The position numbers and the translations under genes are program-made. The notes beneath the pieces are model-generated. The model saw only the letters and a list, made by a program, of their open reading frames with translations, ran no database searches and was not told the DNA's origin. DNA of 64,000 nt from Paraburkholderia kirstenboschensis. Lineage in GTDB: Bacteria; Pseudomonadota; Gammaproteobacteria; Burkholderiales; Burkholderiaceae. Positions 37,263-45,500 of this stretch are shown in pieces. The stretch is taken from NCBI RefSeq assembly GCF_904848585.1, contig NZ_CAJHCR010000005.1, forward strand, positions 372,001-436,000, read 5' to 3'. Position 1 is the first letter of the stretch. Every line of letters starts with the position of its first letter.

Positions 37263-37657
37263 AAAGCTGGCGGCGCTGTTCCCGGCGCCGCCACCTCCAT
37301 CTGATCATGGCTTAAGACGACAGGATTCGTGAGATTGAAAGCACGAGCCAATTTGGTTCAGATCGGTCTAACGACAATCAAAGCGAGCAACATCTCTATA
37401 GGCGAACTCCAGCCATTTAGAACAGCCGCTCCAAGGAGCAAACCCTGCGGTGATTCGTCTGGAAACGGGTTTGGCCGAGCCAATAGGCGATCATTCATCG
37501 CTTCAAGTGCTGCATGTATGCTTGCCGTCGATCAGGCTGACTATCCCGTCATCCACAGACGCTGGCTGGCGTTCGTTTGCAAAGCTGCTTCATTTGGTTC
37601 GTAGCCCCTTGGACGAGCGATCGATTTCGGCTCCCGTTATCTCGCCTTCGTCGCATC
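37263..37657. other. Intergenic region after dsdA
   Basis: Apart from the hairpin at 37268-37293 I see no gene or repeat. Base composition is somewhat lower in GC than the flanks, and the open frames do not look coding. Confidence 0.4.
37268..37293 (+). terminator. Hairpin after dsdA, possible transcript end
   Basis: Perfect 9-bp inverted repeat TGGCGGCGC / GCGCCGCCA with an 8-base loop, 5 bp after the dsdA stop. No T-run follows, so it is not a classical intrinsic terminator. It could instead block 3' exonucleases. Confidence 0.4.
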
Positions 37658-38050
37658 TCAACGCAGCAGCATCGCACATAGCGCGAAGCCGGTCAGGTAG
37701 GTGCCTAGTGCGCCGACGAATCGGAAAGGATTGGGTTTCGCCATCGTTGGCCCTGTGACTAGTCCGACGACGACCAGACAGCGGCACACGGTCGCCGCTA
37801 TGATCAATGACAACGTCGCCGCAGAAGGCGATCGCGCGCCATGATATAGAAACAGCAACGCGAGGAACGGCGCGTATTCGGCCGTATTGGCGTGCGCCCT
37901 CACGAGCTTATAAAGCTGGTCCGCCGGGTCCGGCTCACAGCCTGTGTTGGTGCCTTTGCGAAAACGCATCATCGAGATCGACAATCCGAGGCCAAACAAG
38001 AGCAGTCCTAGAACCAGCAAGCATGCGAGCGCAATGTTGTCTATTTGCAT
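37658..38050 (-). CDS. MAPEG family integral membrane protein
   Basis: 130 residues with four predicted membrane helices. The pattern LVRAHANTAEYAPFLALLFLYHGA after helix 1 is the MAPEG motif (RxHxNxxEYxP). The family includes microsomal glutathione transferases and eicosanoid enzymes; bacterial members are poorly known. GAGGAGG lies five bases before the ATG at 38050, so the longer frame is rejected. It is a lone gene, convergent to dsdA. Confidence 0.85.
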   Translation of the reverse strand: MQIDNIALACLLVLGLLLFGLGLSISMMRFRKGTNTGCEPDPADQLYKLVRAHANTAEYAPFLALLFLYHGARSPSAATLSLIIAATVCRCLVVVGLVTGPTMAKPNPFRFVGALGTYLTGFALCAMLLR

Positions 38051-39044
38051 GAGCCTCCTCGACAGGGAATTTACAAATGCTGGTCTGGTTGTCTCCACGA
38101 TATGCCCTGACGGTGTGTCGCGTCAGCGACGTGCATCGTGTTGTCAACGCATCATTATTGCTTCCAATCGTCGAATCCATCGTCAGGGACGCGGGCACGC
38201 GCAATACGTTGCTCTTCACGATTGCTCCGCAAATACAAGACGACAACGCATCCTCAACATTGAAGAAAGCCACCACTCATCGCTTGAGCATTAGCCGGCA
38301 TGCGCCCAACAGTCTGCGGCTTGTAGACTGTCTCTTCTGACTGAATTCCCCGACCGGTCCGTACACAAATACCTCGCTTCCGCGCGACGACTGAGCGCCA
38401 TGTCTGATAACCGTTGTGTCCAGAGCGCGCGCAATTCATAGCCCGATTTCGTGGGCGAAGGGCTGCAAGCCTAGACTTTGCGTGGGCTTTGCGTCATGCG
38501 AAGCTGCCCAGTACGAAAGGCTTTCGTTACGTGTGGATCTATGCGTTCGTCAAGTGTGCGAATAACATTCGTACGCGACGGCTGCGTCAGCTGTGAGGCG
38601 CGGACACGGCGACGAGCCGGAGCTACAGTTCCCGGTCGTCACTCAGACGGAGTTGCCGCAGGAATGGACTGTGCCAGTCCATCCAGTCATAAGAATCGCT
38701 AGATCGCGCCCATGCCCAGTTCCTTGCCACATTGGGACCGGTGGCCTCAACGACATGATTCTTGACCGAATCAAACTTGCTCGGGTCACTCGTGCTGCTC
38801 CCGGCATCGGTATTTCGGGAATTCGTGTGCTCGTAATACATGACCTTATCCTTCAACAGCTTGAAAAACATATAACTGTTTGCATTGCCCGCTCGAAACC
38901 GAAGTGCTGTCCGAGCGGTTATCTCTGGCGAACGAAACGCGAGCAGGATACAGCGCGTCACGCAGACGGTTGTCGCTCGACTTCATCGCGCCAGGTCTTG
39001 GTCGCGGATCCTGTACGCGCGCGGAGGCGCTCGGACCGGCGGAC
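38051..39044. other. Gene-poor stretch between the MAPEG and TetR genes
   Basis: About 1 kb with clearly lower GC than the window average. Only the doubtful 82-residue frame at 38623-38871 stands out. There is no complete IS, repeat or RNA gene that I can recognise. It may mark an old insertion or deletion boundary to the left of the molybdoenzyme locus. Confidence 0.4.
38623..38871 (-). CDS. Hypothetical protein in a lower-GC stretch, possibly a remnant
   Basis: 82 residues from the ATG at 38871 (MFFKLLKDKVMYYEHTNS). The composition (Lys, Asp, Asn, Trp, Tyr) is unlike the Arg-rich chance frames around it, and the C-terminal part (RNWAWARSSDSYDWMDWHS) looks like real protein. There is no good ribosome site and no family is recognised. 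It may be a small gene or the tail of a lost one. Confidence 0.3.
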   Translation of the reverse strand: MFFKLLKDKVMYYEHTNSRNTDAGSSTSDPSKFDSVKNHVVEATGPNVARNWAWARSSDSYDWMDWHSPFLRQLRLSDDREL

Positions 39045-39701
39045 TCAGTCGTGCACGCCCGCGCGATGATCGACCAGCGGCATTTCTTTCGGAGACCGCC
39101 ACAGTACACATGAAAAAAATGCGGCAAGCACTGTTTGCATCATCTTGTCGCTCATCAATTCCGGTTCGCACATTCCGGAAAACTGCACACCATCGCACAG
39201 GCTCATCAAGCCAAGCACGAGAGCGTCGGTCGGCAGGACCATCGGGCCGCTATTGCGCTCCGAAATCGTGCCAACATACGCGCGAATCTGTTCGAACCTT
39301 TTGTGCCGGAACGCACTCATGCGCTCCTGAAACGCGGCATCTCGGCACGCGAGTAGTTTGGCTTCGACCCAAAGTGGAAAGCAATCGTTTTGAAGAACAG
39401 ATCTGCTGTAGTGCGCGACGGCGCGCTCCTTCATTTCCTCGGCCGTGCCACCCTCCTTCATGATCCCCTGAAGATTCGCTAGCGCCCTATCGTCATCGCG
39501 TCGTAGTAGCTCGATCAGCAGTTCCCGTTTGCCGCCGAAATTCGAATAGAACGCGCCGCGCGTATAGCCAGCCGCCTCAGCGATTTCCTCCACGCTTGTT
39601 GCGGCCAGCCCCTTTTCAATGAACATCTTCCGCGCAGCCTCAAACAGGAACTCCCGAGTCTGTTCTCTGCGCTGTGAGTGTGTCAGGCGTTCGCGCTTCA
39701 T
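39045..39701 (-). CDS. TetR family transcriptional regulator
   Basis: 218 residues. The N-terminal HTH is at about 10-57 (TREFLFEAARKMFIEKGLAA, then VEEIAEAAGYTRGAFYSNF), and the ligand-binding domain follows. It lies on the same strand as the two-subunit molybdenum enzyme and 425 bp after it, with its own consensus promoter. A role in controlling the molybdoenzyme genes or nearby aromatic genes is plausible from position only. Confidence 0.88.
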   Translation of the reverse strand: MKRERLTHSQRREQTREFLFEAARKMFIEKGLAATSVEEIAEAAGYTRGAFYSNFGGKRELLIELLRRDDDRALANLQGIMKEGGTAEEMKERAVAHYSRSVLQNDCFPLWVEAKLLACRDAAFQERMSAFRHKRFEQIRAYVGTISERNSGPMVLPTDALVLGLMSLCDGVQFSGMCEPELMSDKMMQTVLAAFFSCVLWRSPKEMPLVDHRAGVHD

Positions 39702-40126
39702 GTAATAGCGTACCGGTCAGGCCGCCATCTGCGGTGTCGCCAATGGGCGGGTGTGTCAGATGACGCGTTTCGAAATGGTTCAGTCAATAACGGATATGGG
39801 TCATCACAGTCCGCGCCTGAATGACATTAGACTCAATACTGATTTATCTGTCAACACGCTTAATAAGGTCACCACCAAGGGGCGCTGGATACACGGGACG
39901 TCGCAGCGAACGGCGGAATCGAGGAAAAAGGCACCGAAACGCTCAGACGAAACGCCAGAACGCCTTTCGTGAAGAATCGGTGCAGTATGTCGAGAGCGCC
40001 CTCGTCGCGTTGGAATATGTTCCAGCGATAGCGCGCTCCGTTCGAGTCGCCCGGCGACTGCCTACGCAGCTAGTCCGCCGGTTAACGGGGCCTGTCGGTC
40101 TCAGGCAAAGCAGCTTCGTTGCGCGA
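39702..40126. other. Intergenic region between the TetR gene and the molybdoenzyme small subunit gene
   Basis: 425 bp. It holds the promoter for the TetR gene (39826-39854, minus strand). No gene is credible here. Confidence 0.5.
39826..39854 (-). promoter_or_regulatory. Sigma-70 promoter for the TetR gene
   Basis: On the minus strand TTGACA (39849-39854), a 17-base spacer, then TCTAAT (39826-39831). The TetR start codon is 124 bp further on, which leaves a long leader. Only one mismatch lies in the -10 box. Confidence 0.6.
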
Positions 40127-40990
40127 TCATGCGACCACCGCGTCATTAGTGGACTGGACGAGACTGACCTCACCCAGATAAACGCTTTCGCCCAATTCGC
40201 ACTTGCGCCACGCGTTACCGAGGGCGTGACGGACCTCGACCCGGTAGCCGCCACTGTCCTTTGCGAGACCGTCGAACCGGAAATCGCCGAAGTGGTCGGA
40301 CACGGTTTCGCCCACCTTCTGATCGCCGACGTAAAGTGCGACGACCGCATCCGTGACGCATTCGACCACGTCTCCCATCCGGGCGCTGACGCTTCCCCCA
40401 ATGAAGCAGGTTTCCCAACGCTCGAGGCCGCTGTACCACACGCGTGGCTTCGTGCCCAGATTTGGCCGCAGTACCTTGAGTCCCTCGCGCTGGGCCTTCT
40501 CGGCCATCGCTGCGTCATCGAGCCTGACGGTCTCGAAGACGTCGGTGGGACATGACTGCTGGCAACGCGGCCCAGGCCAACCCTGGTCGAGCAGATGGGC
40601 ATCGAAAATCCAGGTCTGCGGCAGTTGCAGCTCATCGTTCCAGACGATCGCCTTGTACGGGCAGGACTTCACGATGTCCTTGCGGCCCCGCGCCTTGTCC
40701 GGATCGATGATGACGATGCCGTCGGCGCGTTTGCGAACGGCATCGCCGCCCACCCGCATGCAAGGGGCTTCGTCGCAGTGGTTGCACATGACCGGCAGAT
40801 ACGTGGTCTCGACCATATGCGAGTCGCCCTGAACGCGGCGCAGGATGCGCACGGGACTGTCGGCACTGGCCGCGGCGGGCGCGGCATAACCAGGGAAGTC
40901 GTTGCCGACGTGCTCGTCCCGGGCGGCGATGACGCAGTTCTGGCAGTTCTCGCAACGCCCGACTTTGATAACCAGGTTTAACTTGCTCAT
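40127..40990 (-). CDS. Iron-sulfur subunit of a molybdopterin oxidoreductase (transhydroxylase/RhS-like)
   Basis: 287 residues. The first 190 carry ferredoxin-type clusters: CENCQNC at Cys13/16/19, MCNHCDEAPC, SCPYKA and CQQSCPTD. The first group lacks the usual fourth cysteine, with DEHVGND following. The last 85 residues are a beta-rich domain with no cysteines (VECVTDAVVALYVGDQKVG onwards apart from one Cys), as in the small subunit of pyrogallol-phloroglucinol transhydroxylase and resorcinol hydroxylase. It passes electrons to or from the large subunit encoded 10 bp upstream. No signal peptide or Tat motif is present, so the enzyme is cytoplasmic. Confidence 0.82.
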   Translation of the reverse strand: MSKLNLVIKVGRCENCQNCVIAARDEHVGNDFPGYAAPAAASADSPVRILRRVQGDSHMVETTYLPVMCNHCDEAPCMRVGGDAVRKRADGIVIIDPDKARGRKDIVKSCPYKAIVWNDELQLPQTWIFDAHLLDQGWPGPRCQQSCPTDVFETVRLDDAAMAEKAQREGLKVLRPNLGTKPRVWYSGLERWETCFIGGSVSARMGDVVECVTDAVVALYVGDQKVGETVSDHFGDFRFDGLAKDSGGYRVEVRHALGNAWRKCELGESVYLGEVSLVQSTNDAVVA

Positions 40991-41000
40991 TCTGTAGTCC

Positions 41001-43979
41001 TCACGCTGCGCGACCGAGCATGAACGTCTCGGCGCTTCGCCACTTCTCGACCTGCACCAGGCAGGAGTTCGGACTCATACTGCTGGTCCCGGCGGTTTGC
41101 GGCCGGTCGGGGGTGAGCACGTTCATGCAACCGCCTATCTCGACTCGCTCGCCATCTATTTCAATCATCTGAAACTCGGCGCTCGCCTCGTACGACTTGA
41201 CCACTCCCGGAGTGACCAGCGCCGAGACGTCAGCCGCGCAGATCACAGCGCCGCGGTCGTTGTACACCTTGACGAGGTCGCGATGTTCGATGCCTCGAAT
41301 GGCCGCATCGGCCGGACCGAGCCTCAGTAGCCAGAAGCGGTGCCCGCCAATCAGCGCGCGATGGTCCTCGACGCTGTTGACCGAGGAATTCTTGCCGTCA
41401 CAGTGAGTATGGAAACTGTAACGACTGTGGGTGGCAATCAACTGCAACGGATAGCGCTGAGCCAGCTCCGAGCGCAAACCCTCCCACGAGGGGATATACC
41501 GGTTGAGCGGCGGCCGCTCGGGATTGTCCGCAGTGTGCCGCTTGAGCAGCTCGGGCACGAACTCCAGCTTGCCGCTCGGCGTTTGCAGGCCCATGCCGAA
41601 TTTTTCGGCGAACTGGGACGGCAGCGGATGCGGCTCCTGCAGGTCCTTGCGCCGCCCCTCCGCGAACCAACGCATGTCCACCGGATGGCGCAACTCGGGC
41701 TTCTCGGGCGGCACGACGAAATAGCCCTTGCGGCAGAACTCGCGCCACGAAATGTGATCGGGCAGATCCGACGAGTCGAAGACCCGCCTGACCCAGTCCA
41801 GTTCACTGCCCCCCTCGGTAAACACCCCGCCAAGACCCAGCCGGGTCAGGATGGCAGCGAAGATGTCGTAGTCGGAACGGGACTCGCCCAAAGGCTCGAT
41901 GCACTTGTGCTGCAGCGTCATCACGCGATGATTGACCGTGCTAAAACCATGGTGGGCATAGCCGCCGGAATTCGCCCATTCGCCGATGTCCCAGCGCTCC
42001 AGCGCGGTGCACGCGGGCAGGATGATGTCGGCGAACTGGGCCTCGCCTTCCATCCAGATCGACTGGTTGACCACGAACTCGATGCTCGGGTGCCGGTAGG
42101 CTTCAGGCCAGCGTCCGGAATTCGTCACCGTGCTGAAGGCGGACCCGCCGTAGCGGTAGATCATGTGGATCGGCGAATACCCGGGCATGGGATAGCTGAA
42201 TGGCGCGAACTGGGCTTCCTGCGACATGCCGTCCCAAAGGTAGCCCGTCGCATGGCCGTTGATGATGGCGTCGGGCAGTTGCTGCCGCGGGACCATCTGC
42301 TTGACCGGATTCATGGACAGAATGTGCGGCATGCGCTGGTAATTGTTCACCGCATTGGCGGTCCATGCCAGGTCGCCGGATATGCCGCCGTCCGCATAGC
42401 CGGGGAAATAGAAATGGAGGTCGTGGGGCACACCGGCTTCAAGGCAGCCGAAATTGACCCCCGGCTTACCCCAGCCCTGCATCGCCATCATCATGATCAT
42501 GCAGCGCGCCCATTGCGCGCCGGTCGCGCCACGGCCCGCGCCGCCGAATCCCGCGCCGGTCATCCCCACGGCGAGGTGGACCTTCCTGTTCCCCCATCGG
42601 CGCGCAAGCGCGCGGACGTCTTTGGGCGGAACACCGGTTTCGCCCTTCTGCCACTCGGGAGTCTTGGGAACGCCGTCGGTTTCGCCCAGAAGATAGGCCC
42701 TCCACTCGTCGAACCCGGTCGTGCGCGTGGCGACGTAATCCTTGTCGTACAGGTCCTCCACTGCCCAGACGTACATGATGGCGGTGGCGAGAGCAGCGTC
42801 GGTTTGCGGTCGGACCGGAATCCAGCGGCCGCCAAGCAACTGCGCGGTCGGGTTGCAGTGCGGGTCGATATGAACGAACTCGATGCCGAGTTCCTTGGCC
42901 CACAGCCGCCGCGGAGTGCCCTCGAATCCCGCATAGGCACCGTTGGTACTCTCGGGGTCGCAGGACCAGAAGACGATCATGTCGGCTTCCTTCAGGCAAT
43001 CCTCAACGCCGCCATAGCCGGATGGCACGCCAACGCGCATCGAGTTGCCGAAATGATGCATGGCGCCCCAGTACCAGCCTTCCCAGCTATCCGGATTGGC
43101 CGCGACCCGGGTGAAGCCGATCAGGTTGGCAAAGCGCGTCAGCGCGCTGAGGTAGTAGCCCACGTTGCCCCACTGGTGATGGGACGACATCGGGAATGTG
43201 ATGGAACCGGGACCGTGAACGCGCTTCTGCCGGTTGATTTCCCTGGCGACAATGTCCAGGGCCTCGTCCCAACTGATACGCACATAGCCGGATTTGCCCC
43301 GGTTCTGGGGATTGCGCTCGCCGTCAGGGTCGAAGTCGACCCGCTTCATGGGATGAAGGATGCGCTTGTCGGAATAGACGAGTGACTTGAGCGTCAACGC
43401 GTGGGGCGCGACCAGGCCACGCCGTGGCGGGCTGAAACGGCGTCCGCGCGCCTCGATCACATAACCCGGCGCATCGGTGCTGTCGAACTCGATGGGCGTC
43501 ACCCGAACGACGCGGCCATGCTTGACGTAGACGAACAGAGGCCCGCCGTTGGTGCAGGTGGTGTAGCGGCGCGTGCCGTCGCGCAAAGGCGTGCCCATCG
43601 GCAGGCCGACGGTGCGCATCATGCCCAGGGTCTGCATTAGCCACACCAGCAGTTCGTCCTCGCCCTCGGTCACCACTTTGAAATTCTTGGCGGCGTGGAT
43701 GATCTCGCCCTGGTCCGGGTTGGGAGAAAGGAACTTCAGGGCGGTGGCGACATCCTTGAAGGCCATGCGCACGTCGGTCCGCGGATGCTTGCCGGCGCGC
43801 GACCGCACGCGTCCGTTCCTGAATGTGATGACGCGGCCGACGCTTTCATCCATAAGTCCGATCCATGCCACGAGATCGCGCTCCTTCAGGCGATCACGAT
43901 AAGCGGGAAAGCGGCGTGCCGTCAGGTCAAGAACCTTAGGCAACGCAAAAAGAATGGTTTTGAGGACCTGTCGTTTCAT
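41001..43979 (-). CDS. Molybdopterin oxidoreductase catalytic subunit with SCP2-like N-terminus (transhydroxylase/RhL-like)
   Basis: 992 residues. Residues about 15-125 look like an SCP2 sterol-carrier domain: VGRVITFRNGRVRSRAG, then MAFKDVATALKFL and HAAKNFKVVTEGEDELL. From about 140 on it is a DMSO-reductase-family enzyme with bis-pyranopterin contacts (MSSHHQWGNVGYYLSALTRF, VFWSCDPESTNGAYAGFEGT, VHIDPHCNPTAQLLGGRW, and the C-terminal RLGPADAAIRGIEHRDLV). No N-terminal CxxCxxxC cluster is present, as in the large subunit of transhydroxylase. The ATG at 43979 follows GGATCG. The likely reaction is hydroxylation or hydroxyl transfer on a polyphenol, but arsenite, acetylene or other chemistry cannot be excluded. 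Confidence 0.82.
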   Translation of the reverse strand: MKRQVLKTILFALPKVLDLTARRFPAYRDRLKERDLVAWIGLMDESVGRVITFRNGRVRSRAGKHPRTDVRMAFKDVATALKFLSPNPDQGEIIHAAKNFKVVTEGEDELLVWLMQTLGMMRTVGLPMGTPLRDGTRRYTTCTNGGPLFVYVKHGRVVRVTPIEFDSTDAPGYVIEARGRRFSPPRRGLVAPHALTLKSLVYSDKRILHPMKRVDFDPDGERNPQNRGKSGYVRISWDEALDIVAREINRQKRVHGPGSITFPMSSHHQWGNVGYYLSALTRFANLIGFTRVAANPDSWEGWYWGAMHHFGNSMRVGVPSGYGGVEDCLKEADMIVFWSCDPESTNGAYAGFEGTPRRLWAKELGIEFVHIDPHCNPTAQLLGGRWIPVRPQTDAALATAIMYVWAVEDLYDKDYVATRTTGFDEWRAYLLGETDGVPKTPEWQKGETGVPPKDVRALARRWGNRKVHLAVGMTGAGFGGAGRGATGAQWARCMIMMMAMQGWGKPGVNFGCLEAGVPHDLHFYFPGYADGGISGDLAWTANAVNNYQRMPHILSMNPVKQMVPRQQLPDAIINGHATGYLWDGMSQEAQFAPFSYPMPGYSPIHMIYRYGGSAFSTVTNSGRWPEAYRHPSIEFVVNQSIWMEGEAQFADIILPACTALERWDIGEWANSGGYAHHGFSTVNHRVMTLQHKCIEPLGESRSDYDIFAAILTRLGLGGVFTEGGSELDWVRRVFDSSDLPDHISWREFCRKGYFVVPPEKPELRHPVDMRWFAEGRRKDLQEPHPLPSQFAEKFGMGLQTPSGKLEFVPELLKRHTADNPERPPLNRYIPSWEGLRSELAQRYPLQLIATHSRYSFHTHCDGKNSSVNSVEDHRALIGGHRFWLLRLGPADAAIRGIEHRDLVKVYNDRGAVICAADVSALVTPGVVKSYEASAEFQMIEIDGERVEIGGCMNVLTPDRPQTAGTSSMSPNSCLVQVEKWRSAETFMLGRAA

Positions 43980-44248
43980 TGTTCGATCCAAAGAGAAGCT
44001 TTGCCGCGCAAGCGGTGGCATGACGGCATGACTGACCGCTTCCCCGAGCGTGCAACTCGGGCGAGCATGGCTTTGCCAGGCCGTAAGTCAGACACCGGCA
44101 ACGCCGGGCCTCTTTGTAGCAGCGTGTGTAGCAGCATGTGCGGCCCCATGTCGTACGCGAAGTCGTGAACCGCAGTCACATCCGGGTGGCAAAAAATAAG
44201 GTCCATGTCTTCAAAAGTTCGCTGAAATCTCAATTGACGCATTGGCAA
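43976..44248 (-). CDS. Possible 90-residue protein overlapping the molybdoenzyme start
   Basis: Open frame MPMRQLRFQRTFEDMDLIF to a TGA that overlaps the ATG of the catalytic subunit (ATGA), as in coupled genes. There is no recognised domain. A near-direct repeat (CACACGCTGCTACA and variant) lies in the middle, and no ribosome site is clear. It may be leader DNA rather than a gene. Confidence 0.25.
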   Translation of the reverse strand: MPMRQLRFQRTFEDMDLIFCHPDVTAVHDFAYDMGPHMLLHTLLQRGPALPVSDLRPGKAMLARVARSGKRSVMPSCHRLRGKASLWIEQ

Positions 44249-44258
44249 CCCGTAGGCT

Positions 44259-44999
44259 CTAGAACGTGTAGGCGACGTTTACGAAGACGCTAAGTGGATT
44301 GAGCCGCAGCGTTGATTTCGAAACGATCTGCGTTCCAGTCGCGGTCTGTCCGTCTAACGTTAGGTGTGTCTTTACCGGCATATAGTTGACGGAGGTTCCA
44401 ACAGACCAGTGTTTTGCAATCGCGTAATTCGCCCCAATTTCGAATACCGGATTCCACGATGAACTGAGTGTTGCGTGCGCCGAACCACCTGGACCAACGC
44501 TATCACTGACGAACCGGCTATTAGTTGTCCGAACCTGTGTGAACCACGTATAGTTCACGCCCAAACCGATGAATGGACGCAATTTCGAGCCGACTGAAAA
44601 GAGGTGGTATCGAAGTTCAATGGCGGGCGGCATCGGCCTCGTCGAGCCGAGGTTGCCATACTTTTCTAGTGCCCCATCGCCTACCAGGTTTACTGTCAAT
44701 GGCAGTCCCAGAAGCATAGCGACGCCAATGTTGTCCGTGACGTAGTACTCGGTGGTAATTCCCACCGTATTCGTTGACGTCGCATGCGCCCCGGTACCGG
44801 CTAGCTGGCGATTCACCGTTTCGCCGCCGATACTCTGCACGACGAGCGGCGTTGCGTTACCCTGTGGCGCGATGTGAAGCCATCCTGTGGACAGCGTAAT
44901 GCTTCCCGCCGACTGGGCGTGTGCATTCTCAGTAAGCGCAGTCAGGCAGATACAAGCCGCCATACCGACTGAATTGATCACTCGCCCGTAATTTCTCAC
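44259..44999 (-). CDS. OmpW family outer membrane protein
   Basis: 246 residues. A signal peptide ends at ENAHAQS (about residue 28), and the rest is an eight-strand beta-barrel of the OmpW/AlkL type, ending in the usual aromatic residue (VAYTF). Typical blocks are TTEYYVTDNIGVAMLLGLP and LRPFIGLGVNYTWF. Such proteins bring hydrophobic molecules through the outer membrane and often accompany hydrocarbon or aromatic degradation genes. AGGAG lies eight bases before the GTG start. It is upstream of and parallel to the molybdoenzyme genes with a 280-bp gap, which fits joint use. Confidence 0.88.
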   Translation of the reverse strand: MRNYGRVINSVGMAACICLTALTENAHAQSAGSITLSTGWLHIAPQGNATPLVVQSIGGETVNRQLAGTGAHATSTNTVGITTEYYVTDNIGVAMLLGLPLTVNLVGDGALEKYGNLGSTRPMPPAIELRYHLFSVGSKLRPFIGLGVNYTWFTQVRTTNSRFVSDSVGPGGSAHATLSSSWNPVFEIGANYAIAKHWSVGTSVNYMPVKTHLTLDGQTATGTQIVSKSTLRLNPLSVFVNVAYTF

Positions 45000-45500
45000 G
45001 TGTCGTCTCCTGTCTCTGTCTGAAAATTTTTATAAATCGGCGGTGTTGCCGTGGAACTGCTCAATTGCTGTTTTCCGTCTTTCGTATAGCTACGATTGGC
45101 GGACGCCCGCATGTCGCTGCACTCCAGTAAGCGTGCATCGCCAGGCGTTCGGACTCAGGCGAGGACACGCACCGCCCACCGTCGCGGTGCCGGAAGAAAA
45201 AGAATCCAAACGGGCCTGTCGGTAGCAGCAGCTCGATACGCCGCACGGTTTCTGATTAGAGCGCGGGCGACTGAATCGGGTAATGCGAACAGGTGCCGAA
45301 GAAATCGGTCCAAGCCATTTTTAATCGCGAACGCAAAGACCTTTCTGATGCAACATCACATCCTGCCTCCCCACGCAATTAGGTGTTCTAACCTATAAAC
45401 ATCGGCGGGCATTTTTGCCGCGACATAGCGGCGCGTACGACTGCTTAATCTTTAGTCTGGGTGCATGATCGAACGCGTCCCTCTGATGTCGTGGCTCGCG
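45000..45500. other. Intergenic region with a suspected TetR remnant
   Basis: 501 bp between the acyl-CoA ligase and OmpW genes, which both point left. It should contain the OmpW promoter near 45030 (A/T-rich TTTTTATAAAT). A suspected gene remnant lies at 45165-45260; nothing else is seen. Confidence 0.4.
45165..45260 (+). pseudogene. Suspected remnant of a TetR N-terminus
   Basis: One frame reads PTVAVPEEKESKRACR then a stop. This resembles PVAVPEEREPRGACPKR in the broken TetR gene at 50040 and PVAEEREPRGARRKR in the intact one at 56285. A few bases on, CAGCTCGATACGCCGC resembles the following CTGCTCGACGCCGCC in those copies. The frame is broken and the match is short, so chance is not excluded. 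Confidence 0.35.

Noticed and set aside
37268..37293. Hairpin after dsdA as a definite intrinsic terminator
   Set aside because: The stem is perfect but no T-run follows, so it is listed only as a possible transcript end.
38051..39044. Low-GC stretch as an insertion sequence or genomic island end
   Set aside because: No transposase fragment, terminal inverted repeat, target duplication or tRNA-like attachment site could be recognised.
41340..43385. 681-residue plus-strand open frame inside the molybdoenzyme gene
   Set aside because: Shadow of the catalytic subunit; no ribosome site, no motifs and chance-like composition.
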